Shown: positions 40,721 to 53,031, counted from the first letter of the stretch. The stretch is DNA of 64,000 nucleotides from Haemaphysalis longicornis (GCA_013339765.2 CM023448.1:28410242-28474241); one strand, 5' to 3'. Numbers and translations: made by a program. Notes: generated by a model not told the origin, from the letters alone.

Positions 40721-42912
40721 GCGCGCGGTCGAGTTGTTTCGATTATTCGTGGAAACGCCAGTATTGCTGCCTGTCAGTCCAACCTCCCGGTTATCTCCCA
40801 GGACATGGGTAAAAATGTGGAAACCTTGTCGATGCGTCTTCTCAAACGGAGTTATCCTCAACTTCGCCACAAACCCGACAGCGCACGCCCTATGAACCGT
40901 ATCCCGAAACCGTGGTCAGAGCATGATCGTTGATCAGCTGGGAAGTCCGGATTTGTCGTCCAAGGGAAGTTTCTTCTCCACTGCGACGGTTAATCCATCA
41001 GCACGAGCGTAGAGCATGAAGCCACAGCAGCAGGTTCGGAGGGGGCGCCGCTATATATGGTCGCGATAAAATTTACGGTGGCAGAGATAAGAAATGCGCC
41101 GTAGAAAGACGTCCCGGCCCTTACGAAGCCGCTGACCGATTGATGTAGGACACTACCCGGCCCATAGCACGAACAGATCCAAGGTCAGAACCGCACTTAA
41201 TTCCATCCGAGGCAGCACCAGTCACGTGAAAGAAAAATTTTCGCTCAAGATATATTTAAGATATGCGCGCAGGTTGCACCAAACTTCAGTTGCGTCATAT
41301 GGCACCTCTTGTGAAGGCGCAGAATACTCGAGCAGGGAAAACAGTCACGAACACGCTGCCTTTGCACTGTTGCACATAATCGGCGTGTTTTTACGGCAGT
41401 GGGAAAATTCAACTGCCCTCTCTAGAGCCGGGATCAGCATTTCCCGGGTGCCGGTGTAAAGCCAGCAGCCCTCTTCCCGAACCGGCGGCGCCAGAGTTGT
41501 GCAACCCGCCGCTGCTTCCGGAAGGCGCAACCACACTCATACTCGCAATTCGTTAACAATACAAAGAGTGAAACATTTATTGCTACTACCCGTACAATTC
41601 TTACAGCACCGATGGGTTCACTGCAAATAATCATTACCCCACTTCCCTTGCGAAACAGACGTTAGATTTCGGGAGCTGTATTTCATTCGCACGAGATTAT
41701 TCAGCACCGCGTTCGATACCAGCTCGCTGTCTCGCTTTCGCTGCCTTGCTGAAACAGATCGAAACAAACGCAGCACTCAGCGCACTGGCATAACAGCGTG
41801 AAGCTTGGGCGATCGACCGCCTCGAATCAAAATTCCCGCGCGCATCAAACTCATCTGCTTTTTCAAAACAAGCCTCCGTCGCCTCCTGATCACTGGAAAC
41901 CTCACCCTCTTGGCGCGTACGTCCTCGTACGGGAGGCCCGACTGCCGCCGCTCCGCGCCGCCCATGTGCTCCTCATTTCGGCCCAAAAACGCCGCTTCCA
42001 GCCTCCGAATCATGACGTCAGAGCGACGACACGGTCTCGTCCACACACCCGGTCTCGTCACACACTGCGGCGATGCACCCGCGGAACAGTTCACACAAAC
42101 CACGCAACCGCACGCAAGGATCGAACACCGATGACTGATAGTCCTCCAGCGAGCACAGCCTCCACCGGCGTATCCGCCGGCCCCGCTATCGGTCCTCGCG
42201 CCTAGGCGGATTCACCGCCGTCGACTGCGCCACACCTCAGCGGCGCTCTCCGGCGGTCCGTGCTTTCGCGCGCGCGGACGCGGAAGAGAGGGAACGACGA
42301 CGAACCGCTACGCGTCCGTCGTGACGTCACACTGCATCCCGTTCGCCGCGTTATCGGGTATGCACGCGACAGCCAGCCGCCGCCTCACCGTGGACAAACG
42401 CGTTGGCGCACAGCCCGGGAGATACGGGGAGGGACCCTCGCCCCCGCAGTCAACCCAAGAGTCCGCTCGATTGCCCGCACCTCGCAGTGTGGCGAAAAGC
42501 CGGCTGATGCTTGAAAGGGACCGGAACTAAGCACCGTGCCGCTGTTTTTGCGACATCTTATTCCACCGGGCGGCAACGGAATAGAATGGGACCAGAAACT
42601 GGCTCAACGTTGCTGAGTTCAACCACAGTCCGGGAGAAAGCAAACTGTGAACCAGACAAATACGGGCAATTAATCTCTTCCCGCAAAGTATGTGTCGCCA
42701 CACAAATTTTACCCGTCATACCTTGCTGGAAACGCCACTTCGACCACGTTCGAATGTTCAAACGTGACGGATTCAGTACGACCCTGGCCTCAGTAATGCG
42801 ATTAATTTCCACGACACGGCTGCGTATACGACGCAGGTAACAACTGCCATGCCAACATCGTGAGATGTTCACCTCGTGTAAAATTTCCCTCAACGTCGCA
42901 AAACGGCGTATT
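40721..42912. other. Unassigned, with a CpG-rich zone at 41.8-42.5 kb
   Basis: 41,800-42,500 is GC- and CpG-rich and lies outside recognised repeats. It could be the promoter CpG island of a gene, perhaps the unseen LPGAT1 5' exon, but no exon can be demonstrated. ORFs here overlap in several frames without domains. Confidence 0.35.
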
Positions 42913-43068
42913 GAAGCGCAGCAAAGACGAGGACAGGGACACAGGCGACGACACACAGAGCGGCAACTTCCAACTTTAATGACACAAAAAACCCAACCAC
43001 CACATGTATAGTGCTCATTATCAGCCAGGGATCAATGTGTCCCTGTCCTCGTCTTTGCTGCGCTTCAA
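42913..43068. repeat. Palindromic repeat with 30-bp perfect arms
   Basis: A 30-bp arm at 42915-42944, starting AAGCGCAGCAAAGACGAGGA, is repeated as its exact complement at 43038-43067. The roughly 93-bp centre includes an A-rich stretch. It resembles MITE ends, but no TSD was identified. Confidence 0.7.
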
Positions 43069-43321
43069 TACGCCAGATGTACCAACTCGCCCAAACCAAT
43101 ACTCTCCTTGCCAAACGAGTTCCACTTGAAGAGAGGTCACGTGAAGACCCCCTCGAAATGAGCACTGGATTGAACCCGAGTGGTTGTTCAGGAACAGCGC
43201 ACTTTGTTTTCGGCGTGGGCGCTCTTCCATTCTCTTTCTAATGTTTGTTTATTGCGCAGAATGAATTGAAAGCGTTCAAGTACTGTCCACAGAAACCGCT
43301 AGCACGCAATGTTAAATAACA

Positions 43322-43911
43322 CCCCTGCTACACTAGCGTCCTAATGTCATTTTACTCAAATGAGAAGTTGTGCTGCTCCACTGCGTTTTGAAATGCCATT
43401 TGGCTCAAATGACATTCGAGCCAAAGGAGCACCCTGAGAGACATTAGGGGCGCTCAAATGCCATTTATAGCACTCTCCCGCACAGCGTTCCAAGTCAGCA
43501 TAAACAAATACCTTACCGGCGTACTTAAAACAAACAAAATATTCTTAATTACGGGACTGTTTACTTCTCGTTCACTTAAATCGGGATATCAAGATGTAAT
43601 GATTCCATACTCTCAGCACCAGTGCAGGCAAGCGACGAAGCAGACAGCAGAAAAAACCTCGATTGCGATTCAGAATAAAGCAAAAACCGAGCGAAAGTTT
43701 ACGATATTTATAATTTGATATAGTTTTAATGCCAAAGACTGCTTTGTTGCATTATTGTGCAAAAACAGAACTCGACAGCAGTAGCGCCATGCAGAAGGGG
43801 AGCGATGGTTAAAGCTTTCGAATGCCATCGAAAGTGGCGTGTAGCACGGCGGATTCTGAATGGCATTTGAAGCACCCCCATTTTAGTCAAATGACATATA
43901 GTTTAAATGAC
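43322..43911. mobile_element. AATGnCATT-family MITE, copy 3 (right end altered)
   Basis: The left end ACCCCTGCTACACTAGCG and the following AATGTCATT align with copy 2. At least five AATGnCATT-type motifs lie near the two ends. The right TIR is not recognisable, so the boundary is approximate. Confidence 0.55.
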
Positions 43912-44129
43912 ATTGGGCGTTTCGAAGTACGCTCCGGATTAACTTACCATAAGCGAGGACAACGGACGTAAGTGCTCCAATTGAATACGAGGCGAAGTCT
44001 AACAAACGCTGAGCTGAGCTCGCGTAAACCAACCGCAACCTGCAACCTCAATGATGAATAGGTACACACGGGCGATTTAAATTTTAGGTGACGTAAGAGG
44101 GTGATGAGCTGAATAGTCCATTTCCCGCC

Positions 44130-44376
44130 TGCCACGATTCCAATGAACGTGGCCAGATCCTCACAGTGCCCTACTATCCCTTCACCCCCCACCCACCCAA
44201 CCGACGAGCAGTGGGAGTGCGTGCTGCGCAGCGGCCAGCTCAAGGACCAGGCTGCACTGGTCGAACGGGCTAGGTCAGCGGCCGTGGCACGTGGCCTACC
44301 GGACTAGGATGGCCGCCCTTGCCCGTCTTCTTTTAACACCCTTTTTACCCTCACCCAATTTTCAGAAATAAATGTT

Positions 44377-44378
<2 letters not shown>
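44130..44378 (+). mobile_element. LINE 3' fragment ending at AATAAA and (CT)n
   Basis: A plus frame reads DEQWECVLRSGQ...VERARSAAVARGLPD followed by a stop, a peptide I recognise as the end of a tick non-LTR retrotransposon ORF. An AATAAA follows at about 44367, then the CT array. Confidence 0.5.

Positions 44379-44441
<63 letters not shown>
44379..44441. repeat. (CT)n microsatellite
   Basis: About 31 uninterrupted CT units. Confidence 0.95.
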
Positions 44442-44444
<3 letters not shown>

Positions 44445-44449
44445 GCTCA

Positions 44450-44720
44450 TCCTCATCATCATAATAATCACCAGCCTATCTACAACCACTGCACGGCAAA
44501 GGCCTCTCCCATTAATATCCAATCGCCCCGGTCGTGCGCTAACTGCGACCAATTTATCCCCGCAAACTTCTTGATCTCATCTGCCCATCTATACCTTACT
44601 TCCGCCCCCTACAACGCCTGCCTTATCTAGGGATCCGCTCTGTTACCCTGTAACCCTTAATGACCAATTCTCACCGCTAGTTGTCTCCGAAACGCTAAGT
44701 CGTCTTCCCGCTATCATAGC
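44450..44720 (-). pseudogene. LINE reverse-transcriptase C-terminal fragment
   Basis: On the minus strand frames read RVTERIPR and then ADEIKKFAGINWSQLAHDRG...MGEAFAVQWL, the end of a RTE-like non-LTR RT, followed by an ATCATC-type tail at 44440-44465. Frameshifts separate the pieces. Confidence 0.65.
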
Positions 44721-44871
44721 TGTCGTAGCAGTGCCCGGGCGAGAGTCTCTCCTGTTGATTATAGCCCGATTAAACTACGCCACCGGTGGAGGCCGACGAA
44801 GAAACTGAGATTTCTTGAGTTCCTTGAATGAAGACACGAGCAAACGCTTCTGAAATGCTGCAATTGCCGTC

Positions 44872-44873
<2 letters not shown>

Positions 44874-44941
<68 letters not shown>
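44874..44941. repeat. (GATT)n tail of a Ruka copy
   Basis: About 17 GATT units, continuous with the SINE at 44942-45128. Confidence 0.9.
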
Positions 44942-44943
<2 letters not shown>

Positions 44944-45128
44944 GGGGGTTAACGCTCCGAAACTACCCAGGTTATGTTTGAGGCGCGCCGTATAGTGGAG
45001 GGCTCCGGATTAATTTTGACCACCTGGGGTGGATCTTTAACGTGCGCCGAAATCTCGTACACACGGGCGTTTTTGCTTTTCGCCTCCATCAGAAAAGCAG
45101 CCGCCGCGGCCGGTAATCGAACCCGCGA
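44942..45128 (-). mobile_element. Ruka SINE, minus orientation, head truncated
   Basis: GGGGTTAACGC, GTAT.AGTGGAGGGCTCCGG, ATTTTGACCACCTGGGG, GCGCCGAAATCTCGTACACA, GCTTTTCGCCTCCATC, then a B box at about 45112-45123 (GGTTCGATTACC on the minus strand). The A box is absent. Confidence 0.8.
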
Positions 45129-45459
45129 TAATTGCACTCTTGTTTCTTCTCCGTGGGCACGTGTAATGTGCGTGCTCACTTCTGTTTAAAAAAAGAAACG
45201 GCCGCCGTTTAATAACGAAGACAGCTAGAAAAAAATCGCAAAGAACTTGCGAAAACACAGAACAAATTAAATAAACACTAAAACAGTTTACCGAAACTGA
45301 ACGAGAGTGGATAAAAAGACATCCCCCTCGCGAGGGGCACGATCAAATGCACAGCATTTCCGAGGGGGTGCGCCGGCAAGTCGTATCTCTCGATCGCGGG
45401 ACCCGTGCCGCCATCTTTCGGAGGCGCGGGACAACTTGTGGCGCTTTCGAAACAAACCA

Positions 45460-45600
45460 GAAATGAGTGAAGGATATAAGGCGCGTTCGGTGCATCGAAA
45501 TCTGTGTCGGTTTCGTGGCTCAGTCAGTAGTGCGCCGGCACCTTGCGTTCCACCCGCGGCTGTCATGGGTTCGAAACGGGCGCCGGAAACTGTATTTCTT
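45460..45600 (+). mobile_element. tRNA-headed repeat, copy C
   Basis: GGATATAAGGCGCGT, then A box TGGCTCAGTCAG (45516-45527) and a B-box-like GGTTCGAAACG (45568-45578), followed by GCGCCGGAAACTGTATTTCT. A diverged relative of copies at 39647 and 52146. Confidence 0.6.
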
Positions 45601-45620
45601 TTATGGTGTGGTGGCCTGGC

Positions 45621-45689
45621 TGCGGACTACGACAAGGCGCGCCTGCGGACTACGACAAGGCGCGACTGCGGACTACGACAAGGCACGCC
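45621..45689. repeat. Three tandem 23-bp units
   Basis: Three copies of TGCGGACTACGACAAGGCGC plus three bases, differing at one or two positions, directly after the tRNA-headed repeat. Confidence 0.9.
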
Positions 45690-46655
45690 AACGCCGCGTG
45701 ACATTGTGAGTTACTAAAATGCTATGCATTTAAAAACGAAGCGCCTCATCGGCGACTTTTCTTAAGGTGTATTGAATTCCACAGTAGCGATGCGTTGCCG
45801 AATATACGAGGGTTCTACAACAGCAGGACCAAACTAAAACTACCTGCCCCAGCGAAATTAACGCAGCAGGGCAACACTGACGAAACTCGAGCGGACAATT
45901 CTTCAGTTCAAACCAGAAGTACGGGAACACTATACGCGCAACAACTGGACAATAACAGTGAGAAAAGTTCGAGTAGAACACCCTAAAAATTTCGAGTTCT
46001 TTTTCAGCTTGCTTTTCACGTAACCTTCACCGGCGCTCGCATACACCTTACACCGCGGATACACCGCGGCAGGTCAAACGCAAAAAGCATCCCTCTCGTG
46101 GGTGATGCATCTATGCGATTATTACGCTGTCCGGAAGCTCGCCTTGCTTTCTCTTGCAACCGCCAACTACTACTGCCCTTCAGCGGCCCGACATGAACGC
46201 GTGAGCAGGAAGTCTTCGATCAGGCGTCCTCCGACTGACGCAACCTCGACAAGACGGGCGACGAGTGGGCGGCCGATTCATCGTCCGCCCAGAGTCCGCG
46301 CTGATAAAACCTGTACTCCACTCGGGTCGACCATGGAGTTTCATACTAATATATACCGGAGGGAAACCCGGGGCTACGCGAGCCGCGCTCAAGCGTGCCG
46401 TCACGTACCGCGGAGAAGCGTTCCATTTGTACTTGACATGGCTCGTGCACAGGCTGTAACGTTAGCTGTGGCTGCGAAAAAAAAAACGATATTTTTGTAA
46501 AGGACTATAAAACTTGTTTCAAGTGGACGTTTAAAATTTGATTTCTCCGGGATTATTCAGAAGCGTCATTCAAGACGAACAAAACAAGTGTTAGCATTTT
46601 TTGTTGATGTTGGCTCCAAGAGCGCGAAGAAGTCATGTGGCTAGCCAAGCCAAGT
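45690..46655. other. No gene recognised
   Basis: Mixed sequence. ORFs without domains. Confidence 0.4.
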
Positions 46656-47000
46656 ACTAAAAAGCGCGAAGGCTCATGGGTGCATCGTTTTCTCCCGCGG
46701 AGTGCCGCCACTTCCGGTTCGGGAGCTCTCCTGGCCTCCCGTACGCCGTCGGCTTTCACGAGCGCGTGTGCTTGTTTGTTTCACCAAGGAAAAAAAAAAA
46801 ACGCTCATGCATGGGGAATTCCATAATTAACGACTGACCCTACTAGGGGTTTATCTGACAGGTAAGCACCCTGTGACAAAAACAACACGCACACACGCGC
46901 CTGAAAGCCGCCGGCGTACGGAGAGCAGGGGAGATCTCGAACCGGAAGTCGAGGGAGCAGACGACGTACCCGTGAGCCTTTGCGCTTTTTACCGGTCACC
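46656..47000. mobile_element. Palindromic GGTGACCGGT element, copy 2
   Basis: Same orientation as 33701-34077 and about 90% identical by eye over its length. The first 11 or so bases of the left TIR are lost. The right end ACCGGTCACC is intact and followed by TATA. Confidence 0.75.
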
Positions 47001-48009
47001 TATAGCGTATCCCATGACGGCACGTGATTGCAGCGAGAGATATCTTACGAAACTACGGTGTTGACTACCACTGGCAAACCAGCCCAGGTCGAAATCATAA
47101 CGGTATAAAGGGTCACAACAATGGCCGCAGAAACACTGCCACACGCGAGAGTATCGTCCACTTCGTTCCGACCTCAAAAAAGACGTGCCGTGCTCTAACG
47201 GTCGTGGGGGTTTGAGATCCGTCGTGGACAATGGTCTTTTCCGCCATGGGCTGCAATGGAAGGGCAGCAATGGACTCGTTCGCCTGCATGCACGCGCGGC
47301 GAACGAGCCGCGCGCGTTGACTGGGCGGGTATTGTTTGCAGTGAACCAGCTTCCGTTACAATGGGAGCCGGCACTGACGCGATGATTAGACTGAAAAAAA
47401 TAACGCACGGCTTACGTACTGATCAAATAAGACAGCGCGGGAAATGAACACATGCAAGGCACGTGCTTCCTCTCTCGAATCGCTAAGGTGACGATGATAG
47501 GGCGCGCCGTTGTAAACGACGTCGCTGGTCGCTAATTGGCATTGAGCGGATAATTTGTGTTAGGGGATTACAAAAGACAAGCTAACCGCGTGTGCATCAA
47601 TTGCGTTTAAGCTGGAGCCGCTCGCAACGAACTGATAGGACGCGCGTTGCGGCAGCATTAATTATGCAGAGCTTAACTTCCGACATACAGCTGTGGGTCC
47701 AGTTTACTGGGGCGAAGGTTTACAGAGGAGACGTCGCCTTTTTACCAGGCATGTGCTGCCCAAGAATGGCAGGTGCACTTCCTCCGTCCAAATGATACAC
47801 CAGGCAGGGTGGCAAGCGTTTCGAACCCGTATACCCGCAACTTTCGAGACTTGCACTGAGGGCGATGAGCGACAGGTGTAACAGCGATAGGTGCACGAAC
47901 AAAAGGGGATCGCAATAACGAAAGAGCGAGGTAGTGACGCAAGGCCACGGTAATGTTAGTTTTATTTCTGCTCTAATTTGCTGCTTTAAATTGAATCGTA
48001 GCGTCGACA

Positions 48010-48010
<1 letters not shown>
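47001..48010. other. No gene recognised
   Basis: GC-moderate sequence with short ORFs only. Confidence 0.4.

Positions 48011-48105
<95 letters not shown>
48011..48105. repeat. (GATT)n microsatellite
   Basis: About 23 units. No Ruka body is attached, so it may be a tail left by a lost SINE. Confidence 0.9.
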
Positions 48106-48106
<1 letters not shown>

Positions 48107-48505
48107 GCGAAGGAGCGAGCGAGTTTGGCCACTATCATAGGGGAAACGGCGCGAAGGAAAACGATAAGCATTTACCCTGTGGTATACGCCATGGATTTCT
48201 AACGCTGACCTCCCACGGACAGAAGCGTCGTCAAGGCTCCATCAAAAACGGCAACTTCCACGTAAACATACTGGACACAAGATGGCGGAAGCGTAGATCG
48301 CAACCCAACTCTCGCCGTTTATCGCGCACACAAGACACGTGGAAGGCGTGCGATATCGCCTCCCCATCAGGGCTGCGAGGTTCCTCCCCTCGTCCAGTCT
48401 GAACGCACGTGCCCGCAACCGCTACACGAGACAACTCTCTGGCAGTTGTCCATACTCTCGCACTAACTGCAGCCACACCGTGGCCTGCTTTCAGTCAGGC
48501 GGTAA

Positions 48506-49728
48506 TAAGAGCACTGCACGGGCCTGATTTTAAGGCCCGAGCCCGGCCCGAGCCCGCTTTGTGAAGCCCGAGCCAGACCCGGGCCCGTAACACCGAGCCC
48601 GGGCCCGGCCCGGGCCCGGGAATTCATAAGTGAGCCTAGCCCGGGCCCGTCGTCTCAAGCCCAGGCCCGGCCCGGGCCCGTCGTCTCAATCCAAGGCCCG
48701 GCCTGGGCCCGTCGTCTCAAGCCCACGCCCAGCTCGGGCACGGTCTTTTTTTTTTTTTTGAGCCTAGGGAGGGCCCGCATGTGTCTGACCAGGCCTGGTA
48801 GTAGACGCTGAAGAAAATTAGTTTATTATATTTGGTCGAGTGTCTTCGTAGCGGGAAATCAGATGGAGCATGTAGTCTGTACAAGCACGCCCTCAATTGT
48901 AACGCAAAAAATAAGATTTTAAAAGTACACGTAGTTTAGCTCACACAGTCTGCAGTTCACGCCACATGGGCGTAATAATAGCTCGTATTCTTACACGAGA
49001 GACACCATCACCTTTGATAACCAGACTCTTGGCAACTTCATGGGGTTGTTTCGGTCACAAGTTGGTATTAATGAAATTTCTTGCTCTCCATTTGAATCCA
49101 CGAGTATGTGCGTGCGTTGAAATATTTTCCCTGGAGTGGTTGTTCAGCGTTGGCGCTTCTCTAGCACGCGAGTTTGATTTCCAGCCACGGCAGCCGCATT
49201 TAGATTGGTTCGACATCTAAAACACACGTACATAGACATATGTGCACAGCTCCAGGGTGGCTTATTTAATTCCTTCCCCGCTAGGACATTCCTTGCAACC
49301 GTATCTTTGATATGTTATACACCAAAATATAAAATCTTGATGCAGTACATGAAATGTCATTAAAGTTACAGTATAGTAACTATGAGCCCTAGCAAAACAC
49401 ATTTTTAAAACAATGTGTACAACTAACATCAAGAAGCGCGTAAAAGTATACTCAGAATATTCAATTTTATGCTCTTTTCTACACTTCACGTCGGAACTAT
49501 TAATGGCCGGGCCTATGAATTTAAGCCCGAGCCCGCCCCGGGCCCGTGGCGTCGAGCCCGAGCCCGGCCCGGGCCCGCGGCACTGAGCCCGAGCCCAGCC
49601 CGGGCCCGCGGCTCTGAGCCCGGGCCCGGCCCGGGCCCGCCGATAATCCACTTCGGGCGGCCCGGCCCGGCCCGCGGGCCGGGTCGGGCCCGGGCTTTCG
49701 GGCTGGCCCGGGCCCGTGCAGTGCTCTA
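48506..49728. mobile_element. Non-autonomous hAT-like element with GGGCCCGG-rich ends
   Basis: Left end TAAGAGCACTGCACGGGCC and right end complementary to TAGAGCACTGCACGGGCCC. Flanked by GGCGGTAA (48498-48505) and GGCGGTAT (49729-49736), a 7-of-8 match to an 8-bp TSD. About 250 bp next to each end are degenerate tandem arrays of GAGCCCGGGCCCGGCCCGGG-like units. The centre is AT-rich and non-coding. hAT is inferred from the TSD length. Confidence 0.75.
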
Positions 49729-52145
49729 GGCGGTATTGCCAGAAAGACTCCACAGCCGGCATAGAGGAAGCCGCAGCGGCAGACAGACACGCTTCCAAAC
49801 TTGGCAGCCGGCCACCACGGCCACAGGTAAGTGGGGGCCCGTAAATATTGCGCCATCACGTGTGCGCCAACGGCCGTGCCGCAGCGTGCGGGCGGTCCGG
49901 TGATAATTCGCTAAGCGCTCCGGTACATCCCTCTCGTGTACACATGCGGCCGGCGTTACCGCTTGCGTATGAAAGGCGAGGCTGACTCAACGGCCCGTTT
50001 TCCGCCAGTCGCTCTGGTATCTGCTCCCGGAGCGACGCGACATTTCACCGCAAGACAATGGCAATGATGTGTTCCGGGGCATGGTCATCACCGAGGTTGT
50101 CGGCTTGTTTGACGAAAACATTTCCGCTCTGCGCTGGAAACGAGGTTGCCGCGGAAAAGCGAACGGAAACTAGGCCGACGCTCGGACATCAATCAGGCAT
50201 GGCACTGAAGGGGGCCGTAGAATAAGCACTTGCAAACGCTTCCAAAACGCGCGGTCGACACTCAGAATTAGACCATCAAAACCCGCTGTCGCTAGTCACG
50301 CGTCAAGGTGTTGGCAACACACGTAGGTGTGTCCTGGAACCGGATCGCGATACTTTGAACAAACATCAATTAAAACCGCAGGACATCGGGGATCAGCGAC
50401 AGATCTCTCCAGCTGCGGCGACTCGAAGAGCAGCCTGGCACAGACTCTCATAAGGCCAACGCACTGCCATCAGTGGTACTACTCAAGCGAGTACAAGTAG
50501 GCGACGTCGGGCGCAGCTACACCTTCGCAATGGAGAGAGAGAGATACAAAACTTCTTCATAGAGCCAAGTTTGGGTTAAATGGTCCCTCATTTCAGGTAA
50601 CTATGTGCCGTCACGGTTAGACAGGCCCACTTCGCCAAGGTTGTCATGCGCTACCGCCGTCGGGACGCGCAAGGCATCAAGTGGAAGCTGATGAACAATG
50701 CGTGCAAGCTTGCGGCAGACAAGCAGCGAAGCGCTGAACAAACAGGCGATGCGGGGAAAAAAAACTATTACGCCAGAAAAGGCACTGCCGTACGTGCAAC
50801 ATCTCAAATAGGCTTCCGCGTAATCCAGACGTGGTTTCTTTTATTGCAACCGGGGTAGAAGAAGTTACAAACCGCAACACGGTAGAAAAAAATGAACCGA
50901 CGTTTGCGCGCTGCACGTGTCTATTTATTGGCAAAGCCGATCAAGGTATGTGGGTGGCGCCACAGTGGAGAGCACCAGATATTGAATTTAAAGAGCTAGC
51001 CTTTCGTTTAGTACCTGTAAGAAATTTTTTTTTGTTTTTTTGTTTTGTTTTGTTTTTTCAGATTCAGCCACGATACATCAAAAGCCTACTTTATCACAAA
51101 GGCTTTTGCTCCCATACTTTCGCTGAGTGAAGATACTGCTGCAGATTTGGGGGACTATATTTCTGCAAATTCTGGGCTTTCATCAGCATAGGAGTGCTCC
51201 GCAGTGGCGTGTTAGGACCGACAAGAACGACAACGAAGCAAGCAAAATGCAGGAGCTCAGTACGGATGGCGAACCCCTTTAAAGTATGAGCAGCTGTTGT
51301 TTTCTGGGTTCGCAACGCACCGAACTCATCGACCACCTAACTATATTCTGGGTATCTTAAGACCTTTAAATCGCAAATAATGATTCCACCCCCCCCCCCC
51401 CCCCCGAGGAAAAAAAAACATTATCTTAGTACGTTCTTAATTTTTCTAGGCCAATCCTAAGGCTTCCGGAGCACAAAGAATTCAAAGAGTGAGCTTAACC
51501 TTTCGCTGTGACAAAATGATTATATTGCGCTAAGAAAAAAAAAAGGTAATTTCTCAAGCTTTCCGGCATAAAACGTTTCAGCCTCGCTCGAGTCGTAAGC
51601 TTGTGCATTGAATTATTTTGCGGCCCGCGCACTTGCGGCGTGGCCCAGAAACTTCTGACACAGGCTGTACATACCCCCCGGCTGCGCTGAATGCTTAACT
51701 CCCCCGAATAAACACTTGATGCGTTCACCCGTCCCTTCACCAGCATACTTCTATAGCGCACGGCAGGGATAGTTGAATGGGCGTGTGCCCAATCAGTTGC
51801 CCACACCTCCGGCAGAAGCCATTTCGCAAACGCAGTACCGACGGTAACCTTTCCGTGGTCGAATGGAAACGGACAGAGCGCGAGATAAAGCACGCAGAGA
51901 CAGACCACTCTCGCTGCCTCCTCCGAGCGAAGCGTTCCGAACACCCGGAAAACGGGAGAAAAATAAAAACGCAACCGCCCTGAAACAAGGAAAATTCGGG
52001 TCAAATTGCCATCAATATGCCTACAGAGTCGTACTACGGACGCGGCAAGGAGCGATCCTTTTTTTTTTGGTTCTTCCTCGAGTGGTGTTCGCGCGATGTA
52101 GATTTGTTCATCACATCATTTCATCCCGGTTCGTTGCTTTTTATA
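49729..52145. other. Unassigned, no firm gene
   Basis: A 70-codon plus ORF at 50646-50858 follows a possible AG acceptor, but no family is recognised. Poly-C of about 17 at 51389-51405. No transposon ends seen. Confidence 0.4.
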
Positions 52146-52500
52146 AAATTCCCCCGCACTTCCCCGAGGGGGGAGAATGTGAAAGTGCGAATGCACGGTT
52201 GTCGGCCCGCTTGCGGCGCTTGCGCTCGGCCCCCGCAGCCCACCGCCTCGCCGCCTTCTCTTCCATCTCTTCCATCGGGTTTGTAGTATCACGTGTACAC
52301 CACGCAGTTATCAAGCCGCTATAACGCCGCTGAGTCGCCAACACACGCCGCTGACGACGTAGTTTGAATGCGTTAAAGATATAAGGCGCGTCACTAACAC
52401 TGATATCAGCGTGGCGTCCGTGGCTTGGTCGGTAGAGCGTCGCGCTGCGGCCGCACAGTCCTCGGATCGAAACCTGGCGCCGGATGCTGTTTCTTTATTA
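52146..52500 (+). mobile_element. tRNA-headed repeat, copy B
   Basis: The inverted partner of 39647-39995, nearly identical over about 350 bp. Body first, then the tRNA-like part with TGGCTTGGTCGG (52421-52432) and GGATCGAAACC (52464-52474), ending GCCGGATGCTGTTTCTTTA. Confidence 0.7.
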
Positions 52501-52590
52501 GGAGCACTGCGGACGCCGACGCCGCCGCCGCCGCCGACGCCGGCGGTGGATGGTGGAAGTGCCGGCGGTGGACGCCGGCACTTAAAACAC
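52499..52590. repeat. GC-rich GACGCCGCCG repeat, fragment 2
   Basis: An inverted relative of 37021-37095, extended by GCCGGCGGTGGACGCCGGCA. It contains CCG triplet runs. Confidence 0.5.
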
Positions 52591-53031
52591 AAAAGAAACG
52601 AGACTCGACGCCGCCGCAGAAAGTGCTAGCCTCAACCGCGCATGTATACCGAGCACGCAAAGCCGAATGGCCCGCCGGGCTGTGCCGACGCGATGAGTCA
52701 CTCGTCAATCTCGCCACACCGTTGCCGACTGAGCGCGAAACGCGTGCAGAAGGCCAAACGAGAGGACGAGTCGACCGATCGAGAGCCACGCGACGCCCTT
52801 TACGTAAGTCATCCGCTCTTGCCGGGTGATATGGGCACGACCGGTCGACACGTGAAAACCTTCAAACGGTATACCTCGCAGAGAAGAACTACCAGTAAAC
52901 AGGCACTGACGCGTTTAGCTCAGCAAGAAGACTTAACCAAACGCTTCAGTCATCTAGTAGAACACGACAAAAATGCGCACATGCATGCTCGCCGTGAGGA
53001 TGGCGAACCAGAGAAGCTGTTAAGTGCGGCC

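Noticed and set aside
50601..50858. Possible exon with KVVMRYRRRDAQGIKWKL
   Set aside because: A plausible acceptor precedes it, but there is no recognised family and no partner exon.
52406..52829. Overlapping ORFs of about 130 codons on both strands
   Set aside because: They translate the tRNA-headed repeat and CCG-rich repeat. No conserved domain.
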